This document shows positions 1-8,555 of a stretch of DNA of 64,000 bases, in pieces. Numbering within the stretch: position 1 is the stretch's first letter; each line of letters starts with the position of its first letter. The notes under the pieces were generated by a model, which worked only from the letters and a program-made list of their open reading frames with translations, was not told where the DNA came from and did no database searches. Source of the stretch: Aquipluma nitroreducens (GTDB lineage: Bacteria > Bacteroidota > Bacteroidia > Bacteroidales > Prolixibacteraceae); the NCBI RefSeq assembly GCF_009689585.1, contig NZ_AP018694.1, positions 1,116,001 through 1,180,000 of the forward strand, in the 5' to 3' direction. The position numbers were made by a program, and so were the translations under genes.

Positions 1-932
1 CAGGGAAAAATCTTTTTGGACATACGGTTGCGTTGTTCGAGCAAAGTCTTTCGGCTTACGGTGTGGAAACCCGATTTGTTGACACCACCAAACCCGAATT
101 GATAGAACCATTGATTGACAAAAATACCCGTGCCATCTATTTTGAAACAGTTACCAATCCGCAATTGGAAATATCTGATATCAGCCGGATTGCTGAGATT
201 GCAAACAAACACGGCATACTACTGATTGTTGACAGCACCATCACCCCACCATCAGTTTTCAATTCGAAATCGCTGGGTGTTCATGTTGAAGTCATGTCAA
301 CCACCAAATTCATTTCAGGTGGAGCTACATCGTTTGGCGGATTGATTATCGACAATGGACTTTACGACTGGAGCAAAAATCCGAATTGCCTGAAGTTCTC
401 TGAAAAGTTCGGAAAAGATGCTTTTATAGCTCGTCTCCGGAAAAATTATTACCGGAATATGGGAATGCCAATGACTGCCCATACAGCTAATTACATGATT
501 GTAGGTTTAGATATTCTGGAATTGCGCGTTGAGCGTTGTTATCAGAATTGCCTGAAATTGGGTGAATACTTTCTTCAAAATCCAAAAGTAACTCGTGTTG
601 ATTACCCCGGACTAAAAAGTTCGGAATATTACGATTTAGCAGTAAAGCAATTCAGCGGAGTACCCGGATCTGTTATGACTTTTGACCTGGAAAGTCAGGA
701 AGAGTGCTTCCGTTTTATGAACCGACTGAAGATCATTCGCCGGGCAACAAATCTGAACGACAATAAATCGTTGATCATTCATCCTTATTCAACCATTTAT
801 GCCGAATTTCCGGAAAGCGAACGACAGAAGATGGGAATTCGCTCAGGCATGATGCGCCTTTCAGTAGGTATCGAGGGTACAGAGGATTTAATTGAAGATA
901 TCGAACAAGCGCTTGGGGTAAATCAATCATAA
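1..932 (+). CDS. Cys/Met-metabolism PLP-dependent enzyme, 5'-truncated by window edge
   Basis: This is a trans-sulfuration family enzyme (O-acetylhomoserine sulfhydrylase, cystathionine gamma-synthase or a related lyase) acting on activated homoserine or cystathionine in the cytoplasm. The reading frame is open from base 3, so the true start lies upstream. About 310 codons remain of a family that is normally 380-430 residues. Counted from the TTG at base 33, the aldimine Asp is near residue 67 (VDST) and the PLP-binding Lys is in STTKFISGG near residue 92. The late SVGIEG motif is also present. The sequence looks closest to the O-acetylhomoserine sulfhydrylase branch, but the exact reaction cannot be fixed from sequence alone. 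The next gene begins 24 bases downstream on the same strand. Confidence 0.88.
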   Translation, partial: GKNLFGHTVALFEQSLSAYGVETRFVDTTKPELIEPLIDKNTRAIYFETVTNPQLEISDISRIAEIANKHGILLIVDSTITPPSVFNSKSLGVHVEVMSTTKFISGGATSFGGLIIDNGLYDWSKNPNCLKFSEKFGKDAFIARLRKNYYRNMGMPMTAHTANYMIVGLDILELRVERCYQNCLKLGEYFLQNPKVTRVDYPGLKSSEYYDLAVKQFSGVPGSVMTFDLESQEECFRFMNRLKIIRRATNLNDNKSLIIHPYSTIYAEFPESERQKMGIRSGMMRLSVGIEGTEDLIEDIEQALGVNQS

Positions 933-956
933 AAAGGCTGAAACAGCTAAACTACA

Positions 957-2666
957 ATGGGTATAAAGATTGCATATATTTTACTCGTCATAACCTTTGT
1001 TCTTGGAATTCAGGTCAGTAAACTAAGTGGGCAAACCTATTGTAATCCTCTGAACCTAAACTCACAATACAGTTCAAATCAGTCATCAAACCCAAATATT
1101 GACGACCCAACAGTTGTTCTTTACAAGGACAATTATTTTTTATTTGCATCAAATGCCGGAGGCTATTGGTATTCGGGCGATTTACTTTCATGGAAATTTG
1201 TTTTAGCGCCCGACCTGCCATTGGAAAAAAGCCAACCAACAGCGGTTGTAATTGGCGATTGGCTCTATTTCTTCACTTCATTTACAGGTACAATGTACCG
1301 CACCAAAGATCCGATAAGTGGGAAATGGGAAGTGTATGGAAATTCGATGCTGCTATCGATGATTGGCGATTTTACCATTTTTGTGGATACTGATGGAAAG
1401 GTTTACAGCTACTATGGCTGCACCAATAACGACGGAGTAATGTCGCGCGAACTGGATGCAAAGAATCAACTCGAACCTCTGGGAGTTCCAATTGTCTGTA
1501 AGAAAACGAATCCACTAATGAAAGCCCTGACAAAATCGAAACCCAATTCAGCCAAAACCGAAAGTCCTGGTGTTAAAGGTTCATGGATGAATAAATACAA
1601 TGGGAAATACTATTACCAATGTGCCGAGCTGAACAAAGAATTTAATAATTATACCGATGCTGTGTATGTTTCGGATACTCCAACCGGGCCTTTTGTATAT
1701 GCCGCCAACAATCCTTTTTCAAACCGACCTGAAGGATTCCTCCGTGGTGCCGGAAATGGGTCAACTTTTGCAGATAAATACGGAAACTGGTGGCACATTG
1801 CAACGATTACAACTCCCGCAAATCGTGGTTTTCAATCCAGATTAGGGCTCTTCCCTGCTGGGTTCGATAAAGACGGAAACTTATTCGCAAAAACTGATTT
1901 TGGCGATTACCCGATCATCATTCCAAACCACAAATTCACCAGTGTCGATAAACTCGATCCGGAATGGGCACTGCTTTCGGATAACTTAACCGGACAGGCG
2001 TCTTCCAGTTTATCTTCAAGTCCGGTCGCATCAGCTTTTGATGAAAATTTGGGAACATACTGGAGCGCACAAACTGGTAAAAAGGGCGAATGGCTAAGTG
2101 TCGACTTTGGTTCGGTTTGCTCGGTTAATGCTTTTCAACTTTTTTTTCCTGAAGATAAAACGCAAATCATAAAAAGCGATACCGCACATACCCGCCGCTA
2201 TCTAGTTGAATATTCTATCGACAAAAGGAATTGGAAAAAATTGAGCGATAAAACAAAAAACCTCGAATTCCAGATAAATCCGTATGAAGAACTTAAAAAT
2301 CCAGTTGAAACTCGATATTTAAAAATCACTAATTATAGAGTACCTAACGGTCCTTTTGCCATTGCCGATTTGCGGATTTTTGGAAACGGATCACACCGGA
2401 AACCGAAAAAAGTAAATGAATTTCGTGCAATAAGAGATTACCGCGACCCTCAGGCTATTAAAGTATCGTGGAAAAAACAAAGAAATACCACTGGTTACAA
2501 TATCCGGTACGGGGCGGATAAAGACAAATTATACCACAGCCTTCTGGTGTATAAAAACACGCGCTTAACCATACATTGTCCCGATAAAAGCAAGATTTAT
2601 TGGTTTCAGATTGATGCATTTAACGAAAACGGAGTTTCTCCTGGCAAGGCCATGCTGGCAAAATAG
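957..2666 (+). CDS. Secreted GH43-like glycosidase with F5/8 type C and fibronectin III domains
   Basis: This is probably an exported five-bladed beta-propeller glycoside hydrolase that attacks arabinose- or xylose-containing glycans. A signal peptide covers about residues 1-26 (ends LSGQ). The GH43-type catalytic Asp lies in DDPTVVLYKDNY near residue 50, and a likely acid Glu sits in TESPGVKGSW near residue 203. A discoidin/F5-8C-like carbohydrate-binding module follows at about 350-475 (YWSAQTGKKGEWLSVDFG), then a fibronectin III-like domain from about 485 to the end. No lipobox or type IX sorting domain is seen. The gene stands alone, with no transporter beside it that clearly fits. The substrate is unknown, and GH43 versus a related propeller family is not certain. 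Confidence 0.8.
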   Translation: MGIKIAYILLVITFVLGIQVSKLSGQTYCNPLNLNSQYSSNQSSNPNIDDPTVVLYKDNYFLFASNAGGYWYSGDLLSWKFVLAPDLPLEKSQPTAVVIGDWLYFFTSFTGTMYRTKDPISGKWEVYGNSMLLSMIGDFTIFVDTDGKVYSYYGCTNNDGVMSRELDAKNQLEPLGVPIVCKKTNPLMKALTKSKPNSAKTESPGVKGSWMNKYNGKYYYQCAELNKEFNNYTDAVYVSDTPTGPFVYAANNPFSNRPEGFLRGAGNGSTFADKYGNWWHIATITTPANRGFQSRLGLFPAGFDKDGNLFAKTDFGDYPIIIPNHKFTSVDKLDPEWALLSDNLTGQASSSLSSSPVASAFDENLGTYWSAQTGKKGEWLSVDFGSVCSVNAFQLFFPEDKTQIIKSDTAHTRRYLVEYSIDKRNWKKLSDKTKNLEFQINPYEELKNPVETRYLKITNYRVPNGPFAIADLRIFGNGSHRKPKKVNEFRAIRDYRDPQAIKVSWKKQRNTTGYNIRYGADKDKLYHSLLVYKNTRLTIHCPDKSKIYWFQIDAFNENGVSPGKAMLAK

Positions 2667-2705
2667 TCGACCTAAAAGACATCGGCTTCTGTTCAAGTAA
2701 TAGAA

Positions 2706-2731
2706 ATAATTTAATGTCGTATTTTATTTTC
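2706..2731 (+). repeat. Outer inverted-repeat arm, left copy
   Basis: The reverse complement of this AT-rich 26-mer nearly matches 7211-7236, sharing a core of the form AAATAAAAT-R-CGACATTA. It lies directly outside the left palindromic element, so the pair of arms and elements encloses the sigma/FecR/TonB-receptor operon. Confidence 0.55.
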
Positions 2732-2819
2732 ACTCACCCCGAAGCCCGATAAATCGGTCTTCCCCCCCTCTCTTTGCGAAGAGAGGGGGCAGAACATCGA
2801 AGATGTGATGGGGGTGAGT
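2732..2819 (+). repeat. 88-bp REP-like palindromic element, copy 1
   Basis: The element has 9-base terminal inverted repeats, ACTCACCCC at 2732-2740 and GGGGTGAGT at 2811-2819. Inside is a C/T-rich hairpin (2764-2774 pairing with 2779-2789, loop TGCG). A second element of the same length, same ends and same orientation lies at 7109-7196. Elements of this look are common between genes in Bacteroidota. No associated transposase is visible here. Confidence 0.8.
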
Positions 2820-3019
2820 CAGAATTTCAAAAACTAAATTACATAACATTATTTCATTTTCAGTTCTTAGTTTATGCAGATTACCGCACTGGAAGTAACA
2901 GTTAAAATATACTTTACCGAAGTAGGGTAAATTCATTTTAAATTGTATCAGGTTAAAAGTTGTAAAATGCAACAAATAACCAACATCTAATATTTATTCG
3001 GAAGACCAGAAAATAAAGG

Positions 3020-3550
3020 ATGAGGATATTATCGAATAAAAATCAGGCTGAAACCGGACTTGATCAAATTGGTTTTGAGCAGTTATTTGATGCTTATTAT
3101 GATGAGCTTCAGCATTTTATTTTCTTCAAATCAGGAGATACCGAAATTGCCGAAGATATTATTCAGGATGCTTTTTTGAAACTCTGGGAAATGCGATCGT
3201 CAGTGAGGGTCGAAACAGCGCGAGCGCTGCTTTACACCATAGCAGCCAACCTGTTTGCAAACCGATACAAACGAATGAAACTGAAGCTCAAACTTCAGCA
3301 AACAATTGTCGAGGACCGGACTTTCGAAACGCCTGAATTTGAAATGGAAATTAAGGAATTTGACCAGAAACTTCAGCGGGTGCTTTCTGAACTCAACGAA
3401 AATAACCGAACTGTTTTTCTAATGAACAGGATGGAACAAATGACATACAATGAAATTGCTTCAGTACTAAATATCAGCGTAAAAGCGGTCGAAAAGAGAA
3501 TGAAAAAGGCACTTGAGCACCTTCGAAAAGAAATAGAACAAAAATTTTAA
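3020..3550 (+). CDS. ECF RNA polymerase sigma factor (FecI-like)
   Basis: This 176-residue sigma-70 family factor directs RNA polymerase to a small regulon, usually the neighbouring TonB receptor. Region 2 spans about residues 20-85, with FEQLFDAYYDEL and EDIIQDAFLKLWE. Region 4, with its helix-turn-helix, spans about 120-170 (MTYNEIASVLNISVKAVEKR). There is no region 1.1 or 3, as expected for the ECF class. The FecR anti-sigma gene starts 3 bases after the stop, so the two are probably translationally coupled. By the FecIRA model, the anti-sigma factor holds it inactive until the outer-membrane receptor is occupied by its ligand. Confidence 0.93.
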   Translation: MRILSNKNQAETGLDQIGFEQLFDAYYDELQHFIFFKSGDTEIAEDIIQDAFLKLWEMRSSVRVETARALLYTIAANLFANRYKRMKLKLKLQQTIVEDRTFETPEFEMEIKEFDQKLQRVLSELNENNRTVFLMNRMEQMTYNEIASVLNISVKAVEKRMKKALEHLRKEIEQKF

Positions 3551-3552
3551 CA

Positions 3553-4449
3553 GTGGAAACGGGTAAAAACAGACATATTGATCCTTCGGCTCTTTCAAAG
3601 GCGCGTTTTGATCGGCTGAGTACCGACGAAAAGGTTGATCTATTTGTTGATGGATACCGCGTTCCGCAGAAAAGGAGCAAAGCCGAAGCGCTCGAATTAC
3701 TAAGATCGAAACTTGATCAGAATAGCAAGGAAAAACCTATCCGAAATTTACGGATTTACTGGTCGGCAGCCGCGTCCATTGTTTTGATAGCCCTTTTAAC
3801 CACCGTTTATTTCTACCAATCAACACCCGACCAAATTGTGGCAGCCAAAGGCCAGCACCTTGAATACGCCTTGCCCGACGGTTCGAATATAACGATCAAT
3901 GCCGATTCAAAAATCAGTTTTTCTGAATCAGGATTTGCCAAACAGCGTACGCTAAATCTGGAAGGCGAAGCATTTTTCTCAGTTCAGAAAGGAAAACCAT
4001 TTGTGGTAAATACCCCAACAGGTACAGTTGAAGTTTTGGGTACAACGCTGAATGTATTTAGCCGAGATAACGAACTCAGTGTTTCGTGTTTAACCGGAAA
4101 AGTAAAAGTAACTTCCAGCGGCCAAAGCGTAATTATCGAACCAGGAGAAAAAGCTGATTTGGTTTCTGGAATACTCAAAAAATCAACAAATATACAAACG
4201 GACCAAATGGCAGGATGGAGAAGCGGCGAGTTTCATTTTGACAACGTGCCATTAATTTCTATTTTTGAGGAGATTGAACGTCAATTCAATGTTGAAATAG
4301 CCACAAAAGGTTTGGAAAACCGTTTTTTCACCGGAAGTTTTTCGAATAAAAACCTGAACGAAGTTTTGGAGACAGTTTGCTTACCGATGCATTTGGACTA
4401 TGAAATCAAAAACGGAAACAAAATCAAAATCGTACCAAAGGCGCAATAA
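3553..4449 (+). CDS. FecR-family anti-sigma factor
   Basis: This inner-membrane sensor of 298 residues starts with GTG. A cytoplasmic N-terminal part should bind the sigma factor, and one membrane helix lies at about residues 69-87 (SAAASIVLIALLTTVYFY). The periplasmic FecR domain spans about 95-200 (LPDGSNITINADSKISF, GEAFFSVQKGKPFVV, VLGTTLNVFS). A C-terminal DUF4974-like domain follows from about 225 (MAGWRSGEFHFDNVPL). The gene is 3 bases from the sigma gene and overlaps the TonB-receptor gene by 50 bases, so the three probably form one transcription and signalling unit. The periplasmic part is expected to contact the STN domain of the receptor. Confidence 0.92.
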   Translation: METGKNRHIDPSALSKARFDRLSTDEKVDLFVDGYRVPQKRSKAEALELLRSKLDQNSKEKPIRNLRIYWSAAASIVLIALLTTVYFYQSTPDQIVAAKGQHLEYALPDGSNITINADSKISFSESGFAKQRTLNLEGEAFFSVQKGKPFVVNTPTGTVEVLGTTLNVFSRDNELSVSCLTGKVKVTSSGQSVIIEPGEKADLVSGILKKSTNIQTDQMAGWRSGEFHFDNVPLISIFEEIERQFNVEIATKGLENRFFTGSFSNKNLNEVLETVCLPMHLDYEIKNGNKIKIVPKAQ

Positions 4450-7072
4450 ATTCTTGCAACTCATTTCCTTGTTCCTTATTTTATTCCTTTTACTTTCTCC
4501 ATCAACAGGTTTTGCCCAGTCTCCTGCGTTCAACTTCAGTAATACCACACTTTCTGATGCACTAAAACAAGTTTCAAAAATCCTGAATATTCAGGTTGCC
4601 TTCGACTCTAATGCAATGAGTAAGCACCAGATTTCAGGAACATTTCAGGGACAAACTCCGGAAGAAATTTTTGCGGAACTTCTTAAAAATACTGGCTATG
4701 TAGCCGAAAAAAGATTTGGAAACTACCTGATTATTCCCGTTTCTGTGGAAAAAATTACAACCACTCCCACTCTATGTCGTATCTCAGGACTGGTAACCGA
4801 TCTGAAATCTGGCGAACAGCTTCCATATGCCAGTGTTTATCTTCCCAATCAGAATTCAATCCGGACAACTTCGTTAAACGGAACTTTTGCTTTTCGTATT
4901 CCTGAAGTTCAATCGTTGCGGATTGCTGTTCAGTACCTGGGCTATCAACCAATCGACAGCACTTTCGCGATTACCGATTCGACTGCGGTTCTGACCTTCA
5001 GGATGAAACAAAAGAACATGGAATTGGCGCCGGTCGTAATTAGAAAATCGACACTTAAAATGATTGATCAGAACAAAGAAACCAGCCATTCGACGATCAA
5101 TCCTGTCGGGTTTGTGAATTTACCCAACATGGGCGAAACCGATATTTTCAGAACGATCCAGATGCTACCTGGAATTGGATACACGGAAGGCTCATCAGCG
5201 CTGAATATTCGCGGTGGAACCCCCGACCAAAACCTGGTGCTTTTTGATGGGTTTACACTTTATAACCTCGATCATTTCTTTGGAACTTTTTCGTCGATCA
5301 ACCCCAATGTGGTGAAAGACATTCAGATTTACAAAGGTGGATTTGACTCGCGCTACGGAGAGCGACTTTCAGGAATCATTGACATTACCGGCAAAACGGG
5401 AAACAAATACAATCCGAAAATATACGGTGGAATGAATCTGATCAGCGGAAACCTGACTGCCGAAATCCCATTTTCAGAAAAGCTGACACTGGTTGTGGGC
5501 GGAAGGCGTTCGTATGCCGATATTTATTCAAGTTATCTGGTTAACGCCATGCTCGAAAATCAGGTCGAAGATGTGAATTCATCAAGCGGCAACAGCATTG
5601 TTAAGCTAAAACCCGGCTTCTATTTTTACGATTACAACGCCAAATTAACATTCAGCAAAAGCGAACAGGAAAAAATGTCGATCAGCGTATATGGCGGGAA
5701 AGACTTTCTGGCCAGTACCGGCGCAGGAAGCATCAAACAAACTTTTTCAAACACCAGTACCGATGCAAATTGGGGCAATTATGGATTCAGTTATTCGTGG
5801 ATCAAGCAGTGGAAGGAGGGTTTCTTTTCCAATTTGGAGGTTGGATATTCAGGCTACCAAAACCAATACACCGAACAAACGGAGGTTACAACCAAAAAAG
5901 GCAAAAATACGACAACAACCTTATTCGATACTTACGAGGAAAATAAACTGAATGACTTTTCCGCATCGTTAAAAAATGAATTTGCACTCGGTCTGAAAAA
6001 CACGGTAGATTTTGGGTTTCAGACCAAATACAACGAATATACCTACCTGAAAGACGCAGGAACCGATGCTTACTACTCTGACATCGCCAATTCGTCGTGG
6101 CTCTATTCAACGTTTTTGCAGTTGAACACACAAATGGTAAAAAACCTGACCGTTAAACTTGGCGGAAGGATAAACGGCTATAACCTTTCCGGGAAACTTT
6201 ATTACGAACCACGTTTTTCGGCCAACTACCGCATTGGCGAGCTAATTAATCTGAAATTTGCCACCGGAAAGTACTATCAGTTCCTGAGCAAAGTCGCTCC
6301 TACCCAATCGTATGGCTACAACCGCGACTTTTGGGTCATTGCCGACGATGATAAACATCCGGTGCTTTCGTCCAATCACTTCATCGGAGGAACTACATTT
6401 ACTTATAAGCGGTTTTCGCTGGATGCCGAATTCTATTACAAAACCATCGACGGACTTCAGCTTTTCCTTTACATTCCTCCATTCCAAAGAAATGTTTCTC
6501 CCGGAGGATTTGTGCCACCAGGACAGGCTAAAAGAGTACAACTTCCGAGTAAATTTATTACTGGCACAGGAAGTGCAACGGGTCTCGATTTGCTGCTGAA
6601 ATACGAAAGCACGCATTATACAGGCTGGATATCTTATTCGCACAGTAAAGCCATACGCAATTTTACAGAGATCAATCACAACGAAGATATTCCGGCGCCT
6701 TTCGATAAAACACACGAATTCAAGTGGACCAACTTGTTTACTTTTGGCAAATGGAATTTCTCTGGAATGTGGATTTATTCAACCGGACAGTCCTACGTCA
6801 AGAATCAGACGGTTGACAATACCTTAACTGCGATGTTTACCTACGACCGTTTGTCCGATTTTAAACGAGTTGATTTAGCTGCCAATTACAATTTACAAAT
6901 TCGAAAAGTCAGGGTTAAATTAGGGATGTCAGTAATTAATGTATTTAACCAGGAAAATTACAACGACATTTATTCGCGCGATTTCAATTTCGACACTACC
7001 ACATTCAACGAAACAACTTACATGCGGTCGTTGGGAATTACCCCAAATTTCTTTATCAGTTTTCAGTATTGA
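4400..7072 (+). CDS. TonB-dependent outer-membrane receptor with STN signalling domain
   Basis: This 890-residue outer-membrane transducer imports an unknown ligand using TonB energy. A signal peptide covers about 1-40 (ends GFAQ). An STN secretin/TonB N-terminal domain lies at about 45-115 and should signal to FecR. A carboxypeptidase-regulatory-like repeat follows at about 128-215 (ISGLVTDLKSGEQLPYASVY). The plug is at about 235-345 (IFRTIQMLPG, LNIRGGTPDQNLVLFDG), and a beta-barrel runs to the C-terminal aromatic end (FFISFQY). The ATG start lies 50 bases inside fecR. An in-frame TTG at 4454 is a weaker alternative because it would drop the basic n-region. No SusD gene follows, so this is a SusD-independent receptor. 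The substrate is not predictable here. Confidence 0.92.
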   Translation: MKSKTETKSKSYQRRNKFLQLISLFLILFLLLSPSTGFAQSPAFNFSNTTLSDALKQVSKILNIQVAFDSNAMSKHQISGTFQGQTPEEIFAELLKNTGYVAEKRFGNYLIIPVSVEKITTTPTLCRISGLVTDLKSGEQLPYASVYLPNQNSIRTTSLNGTFAFRIPEVQSLRIAVQYLGYQPIDSTFAITDSTAVLTFRMKQKNMELAPVVIRKSTLKMIDQNKETSHSTINPVGFVNLPNMGETDIFRTIQMLPGIGYTEGSSALNIRGGTPDQNLVLFDGFTLYNLDHFFGTFSSINPNVVKDIQIYKGGFDSRYGERLSGIIDITGKTGNKYNPKIYGGMNLISGNLTAEIPFSEKLTLVVGGRRSYADIYSSYLVNAMLENQVEDVNSSSGNSIVKLKPGFYFYDYNAKLTFSKSEQEKMSISVYGGKDFLASTGAGSIKQTFSNTSTDANWGNYGFSYSWIKQWKEGFFSNLEVGYSGYQNQYTEQTEVTTKKGKNTTTTLFDTYEENKLNDFSASLKNEFALGLKNTVDFGFQTKYNEYTYLKDAGTDAYYSDIANSSWLYSTFLQLNTQMVKNLTVKLGGRINGYNLSGKLYYEPRFSANYRIGELINLKFATGKYYQFLSKVAPTQSYGYNRDFWVIADDDKHPVLSSNHFIGGTTFTYKRFSLDAEFYYKTIDGLQLFLYIPPFQRNVSPGGFVPPGQAKRVQLPSKFITGTGSATGLDLLLKYESTHYTGWISYSHSKAIRNFTEINHNEDIPAPFDKTHEFKWTNLFTFGKWNFSGMWIYSTGQSYVKNQTVDNTLTAMFTYDRLSDFKRVDLAANYNLQIRKVRVKLGMSVINVFNQENYNDIYSRDFNFDTTTFNETTYMRSLGITPNFFISFQY

Positions 7073-7108
7073 GTAATGGAAACAACTAGATATCGTATTC
7101 AAAATACT

Positions 7109-7196
7109 ACTCACCCCTCCGTCCGCAAAGCGGACGTTCCTCCCCTCTCTCTCGAGAGAGGGGAAAAGTCCTGAACAATCGGGGCGCGGGGTGAGT
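7109..7196 (+). repeat. 88-bp REP-like palindromic element, copy 2
   Basis: Same length, orientation and 9-base ends as the element at 2732-2819: ACTCACCCC at 7109-7117 and GGGGTGAGT at 7188-7196. It contains a small hairpin (GTCCGC/GCGGAC, 7121-7135) and a strong C/T hairpin (7142-7151 with 7154-7163). It lies just downstream of the receptor gene. Confidence 0.8.
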
Positions 7197-7210
7197 CAGG
7201 ATAAAAACAC

Positions 7211-7236
7211 GAAATAAAATGCGACATTATTTAATT
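7211..7236 (-). repeat. Outer inverted-repeat arm, right copy
   Basis: Nearly the reverse complement of 2706-2731 with one gap and a few mismatches. It lies immediately outside the right palindromic element. Confidence 0.55.
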
Positions 7237-7275
7237 CATAACATTTAAAACTGACACTCCGCCCAAAGACCATAA

Positions 7276-7307
7276 AAAAGCTGTTACCATATCCGGCAAC
7301 AGCTTTT
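7276..7307. terminator. Bidirectional rho-independent terminator
   Basis: The stem AAAAGCTGTT (7276-7285) pairs with AACAGCTTTT (7298-7307), extended by two C-G pairs after a mismatch. A and T runs flank it on either side. It sits between the convergent TonB-receptor gene and the DUF4382 gene and can serve both. Confidence 0.75.
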
Positions 7308-7354
7308 ATCAAATTCTATTTTTGAACCCTTTTGGGTAAGGTATTTCCTTTACA

Positions 7355-8239
7355 TTATGGATTTACAGTAACAGTTGCAGTTGCCATTTGAATATCCAAA
7401 GTCGTTTTCTCTCTTGCTTTCACAACTACCGGATCTACCGTAACAGGAGTATAACCGTCCTTTTCACAAACTACCTTGTAGGATCCAGTAGGAAGACCAA
7501 TCATATGATAATTTCCGGCAGCATCAGTAAGTGCCGAACTTAAAATGGTATCGGCAGCAATAATCTGAACATGAGCTTCTGCAATTGGAGTTGTTGCGTT
7601 TTCGAAAACTTTTCCACCTACAGATCCGCTATACTTTTGGCATGTAGCACGAAGAACTGGTTTAAAAATAAAACCTTTAATTCCGTTCTTTGCTTTCATA
7701 TTACCTTGTACTACAAACGATTTGCTTACATCAAAATCGAGAATAACTTCGCTTTCAACTCCACTTTCGATGACCAAATTAGGAGTCATTTTAATTTTTA
7801 GTCCGCTGGCAAAACCGCTTGGCACTTTTAAATCAAAATTAGATCCATCTTTAAGAAGTACGCTTGCGTTGGTCACATGCATACGGATCAGATCGTACGA
7901 TCCAGCGGCAATATCCATGCTTAGCAATTCGGTGGTAATTCCGTTTTGCAAATCGAGCAAATCAAATTCCATCGGATCGCCATCATACAATACGGTAAAA
8001 AGTTCTGAATTAGTAGTAACTTCTGTGGTTGACGAAACCGTTGCTGTCGACCGTATTTCAATCTTATCAATAGTTACCAAAGCTTTGTCGACCAAACTCA
8101 CAGGGAAAGGCGCATCAGTCAGCGACAAAACAATTTTTCCATTTCCTCCACTTTCAGAATCACTAATCTGATTACACGATGTTGCCAGCATCAAGATACC
8201 GGTTAAAAGCATCAATCCATTTTTCAATAAATTTTTCAT
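7355..8239 (-). CDS. DUF4382 lipoprotein with carboxypeptidase-like C-terminal repeat
   Basis: This is a predicted lipoprotein of 294 residues with signal peptide and lipobox LATSC (Cys near 22). The DUF4382 domain covers about 35-200 and shows the family's early motif KIVLSLTDAPFPVSL. A carboxypeptidase-regulatory-like beta-sandwich follows at about 208-290 (VGGKVFENATTPIAEAHVQI, LPTGSYKVVCEKDGY). The combination suggests a cell-surface or periplasmic carbohydrate- or metal-binding role, but the function of DUF4382 is not established. It is transcribed alone and convergent to the receptor operon, sharing the terminator at 7276-7307. Confidence 0.85.
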   Translation of the reverse strand: MKNLLKNGLMLLTGILMLATSCNQISDSESGGNGKIVLSLTDAPFPVSLVDKALVTIDKIEIRSTATVSSTTEVTTNSELFTVLYDGDPMEFDLLDLQNGITTELLSMDIAAGSYDLIRMHVTNASVLLKDGSNFDLKVPSGFASGLKIKMTPNLVIESGVESEVILDFDVSKSFVVQGNMKAKNGIKGFIFKPVLRATCQKYSGSVGGKVFENATTPIAEAHVQIIAADTILSSALTDAAGNYHMIGLPTGSYKVVCEKDGYTPVTVDPVVVKAREKTTLDIQMATATVTVNP

Positions 8240-8555
8240 GACTTTTCTGTTTTAATAATGTTTCTTAAAATTTTCCAATCAACTAAGATTTAATTTAAAA
8301 AAAAATGAAGAAATGCCCAGTACCTTAACCTTTTACTATATGAACTAAATACCGAATTGATTGATTAATAACAAAGTTTGATTACAAAACAGATAAGGCA
8401 TCCGGACATTTTAATCTTAGTTGATCTATATAGTCCTGAAAAGAAAAATACCCTACCTAAAAACTAAAAAAAATCAAAAAAAGAGTAAATGCGACGAATT
8501 GAAATCACAACAACAATCAGATAATAATGAACCCTTTTGAATCCGAGACCTGAAA
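8240..8555. other. 316-base intergenic region with 13-bp inverted repeat
   Basis: No gene is seen. The region should contain the promoter of the DUF4382 gene and the 3' end of the rsmE transcript. A perfect 13-base inverted repeat, ATCAACTAAGATT at 8278-8290 and its complement at 8413-8425, encloses about 120 AT-rich bases. I could not identify a clean promoter. Confidence 0.55.

Larger units (their letters stand above)
2667..3019. other. 353-base intergenic region with palindromic element
   Basis: No convincing gene is present. The region holds an AT-rich arm (2706-2731), an 88-bp palindromic element (2732-2819) and about 200 AT-rich bases that should carry the promoter of the sigma-factor operon starting at 3020. 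I found no clear TTTG/TAnnTTTG pair there. Confidence 0.6.

Noticed and set aside
6242-6715. 157-codon open frame antisense to the TonB-receptor gene
   Set aside because: It is the complement of a well-supported coding region, has no recognisable domain and no separate promoter. Treated as a shadow frame.
2732-7196. Insertion sequence between the paired 88-bp elements
   Set aside because: No transposase or integrase frame lies between them, and no clear target-site duplication was seen. Kept as an element-framed operon only.
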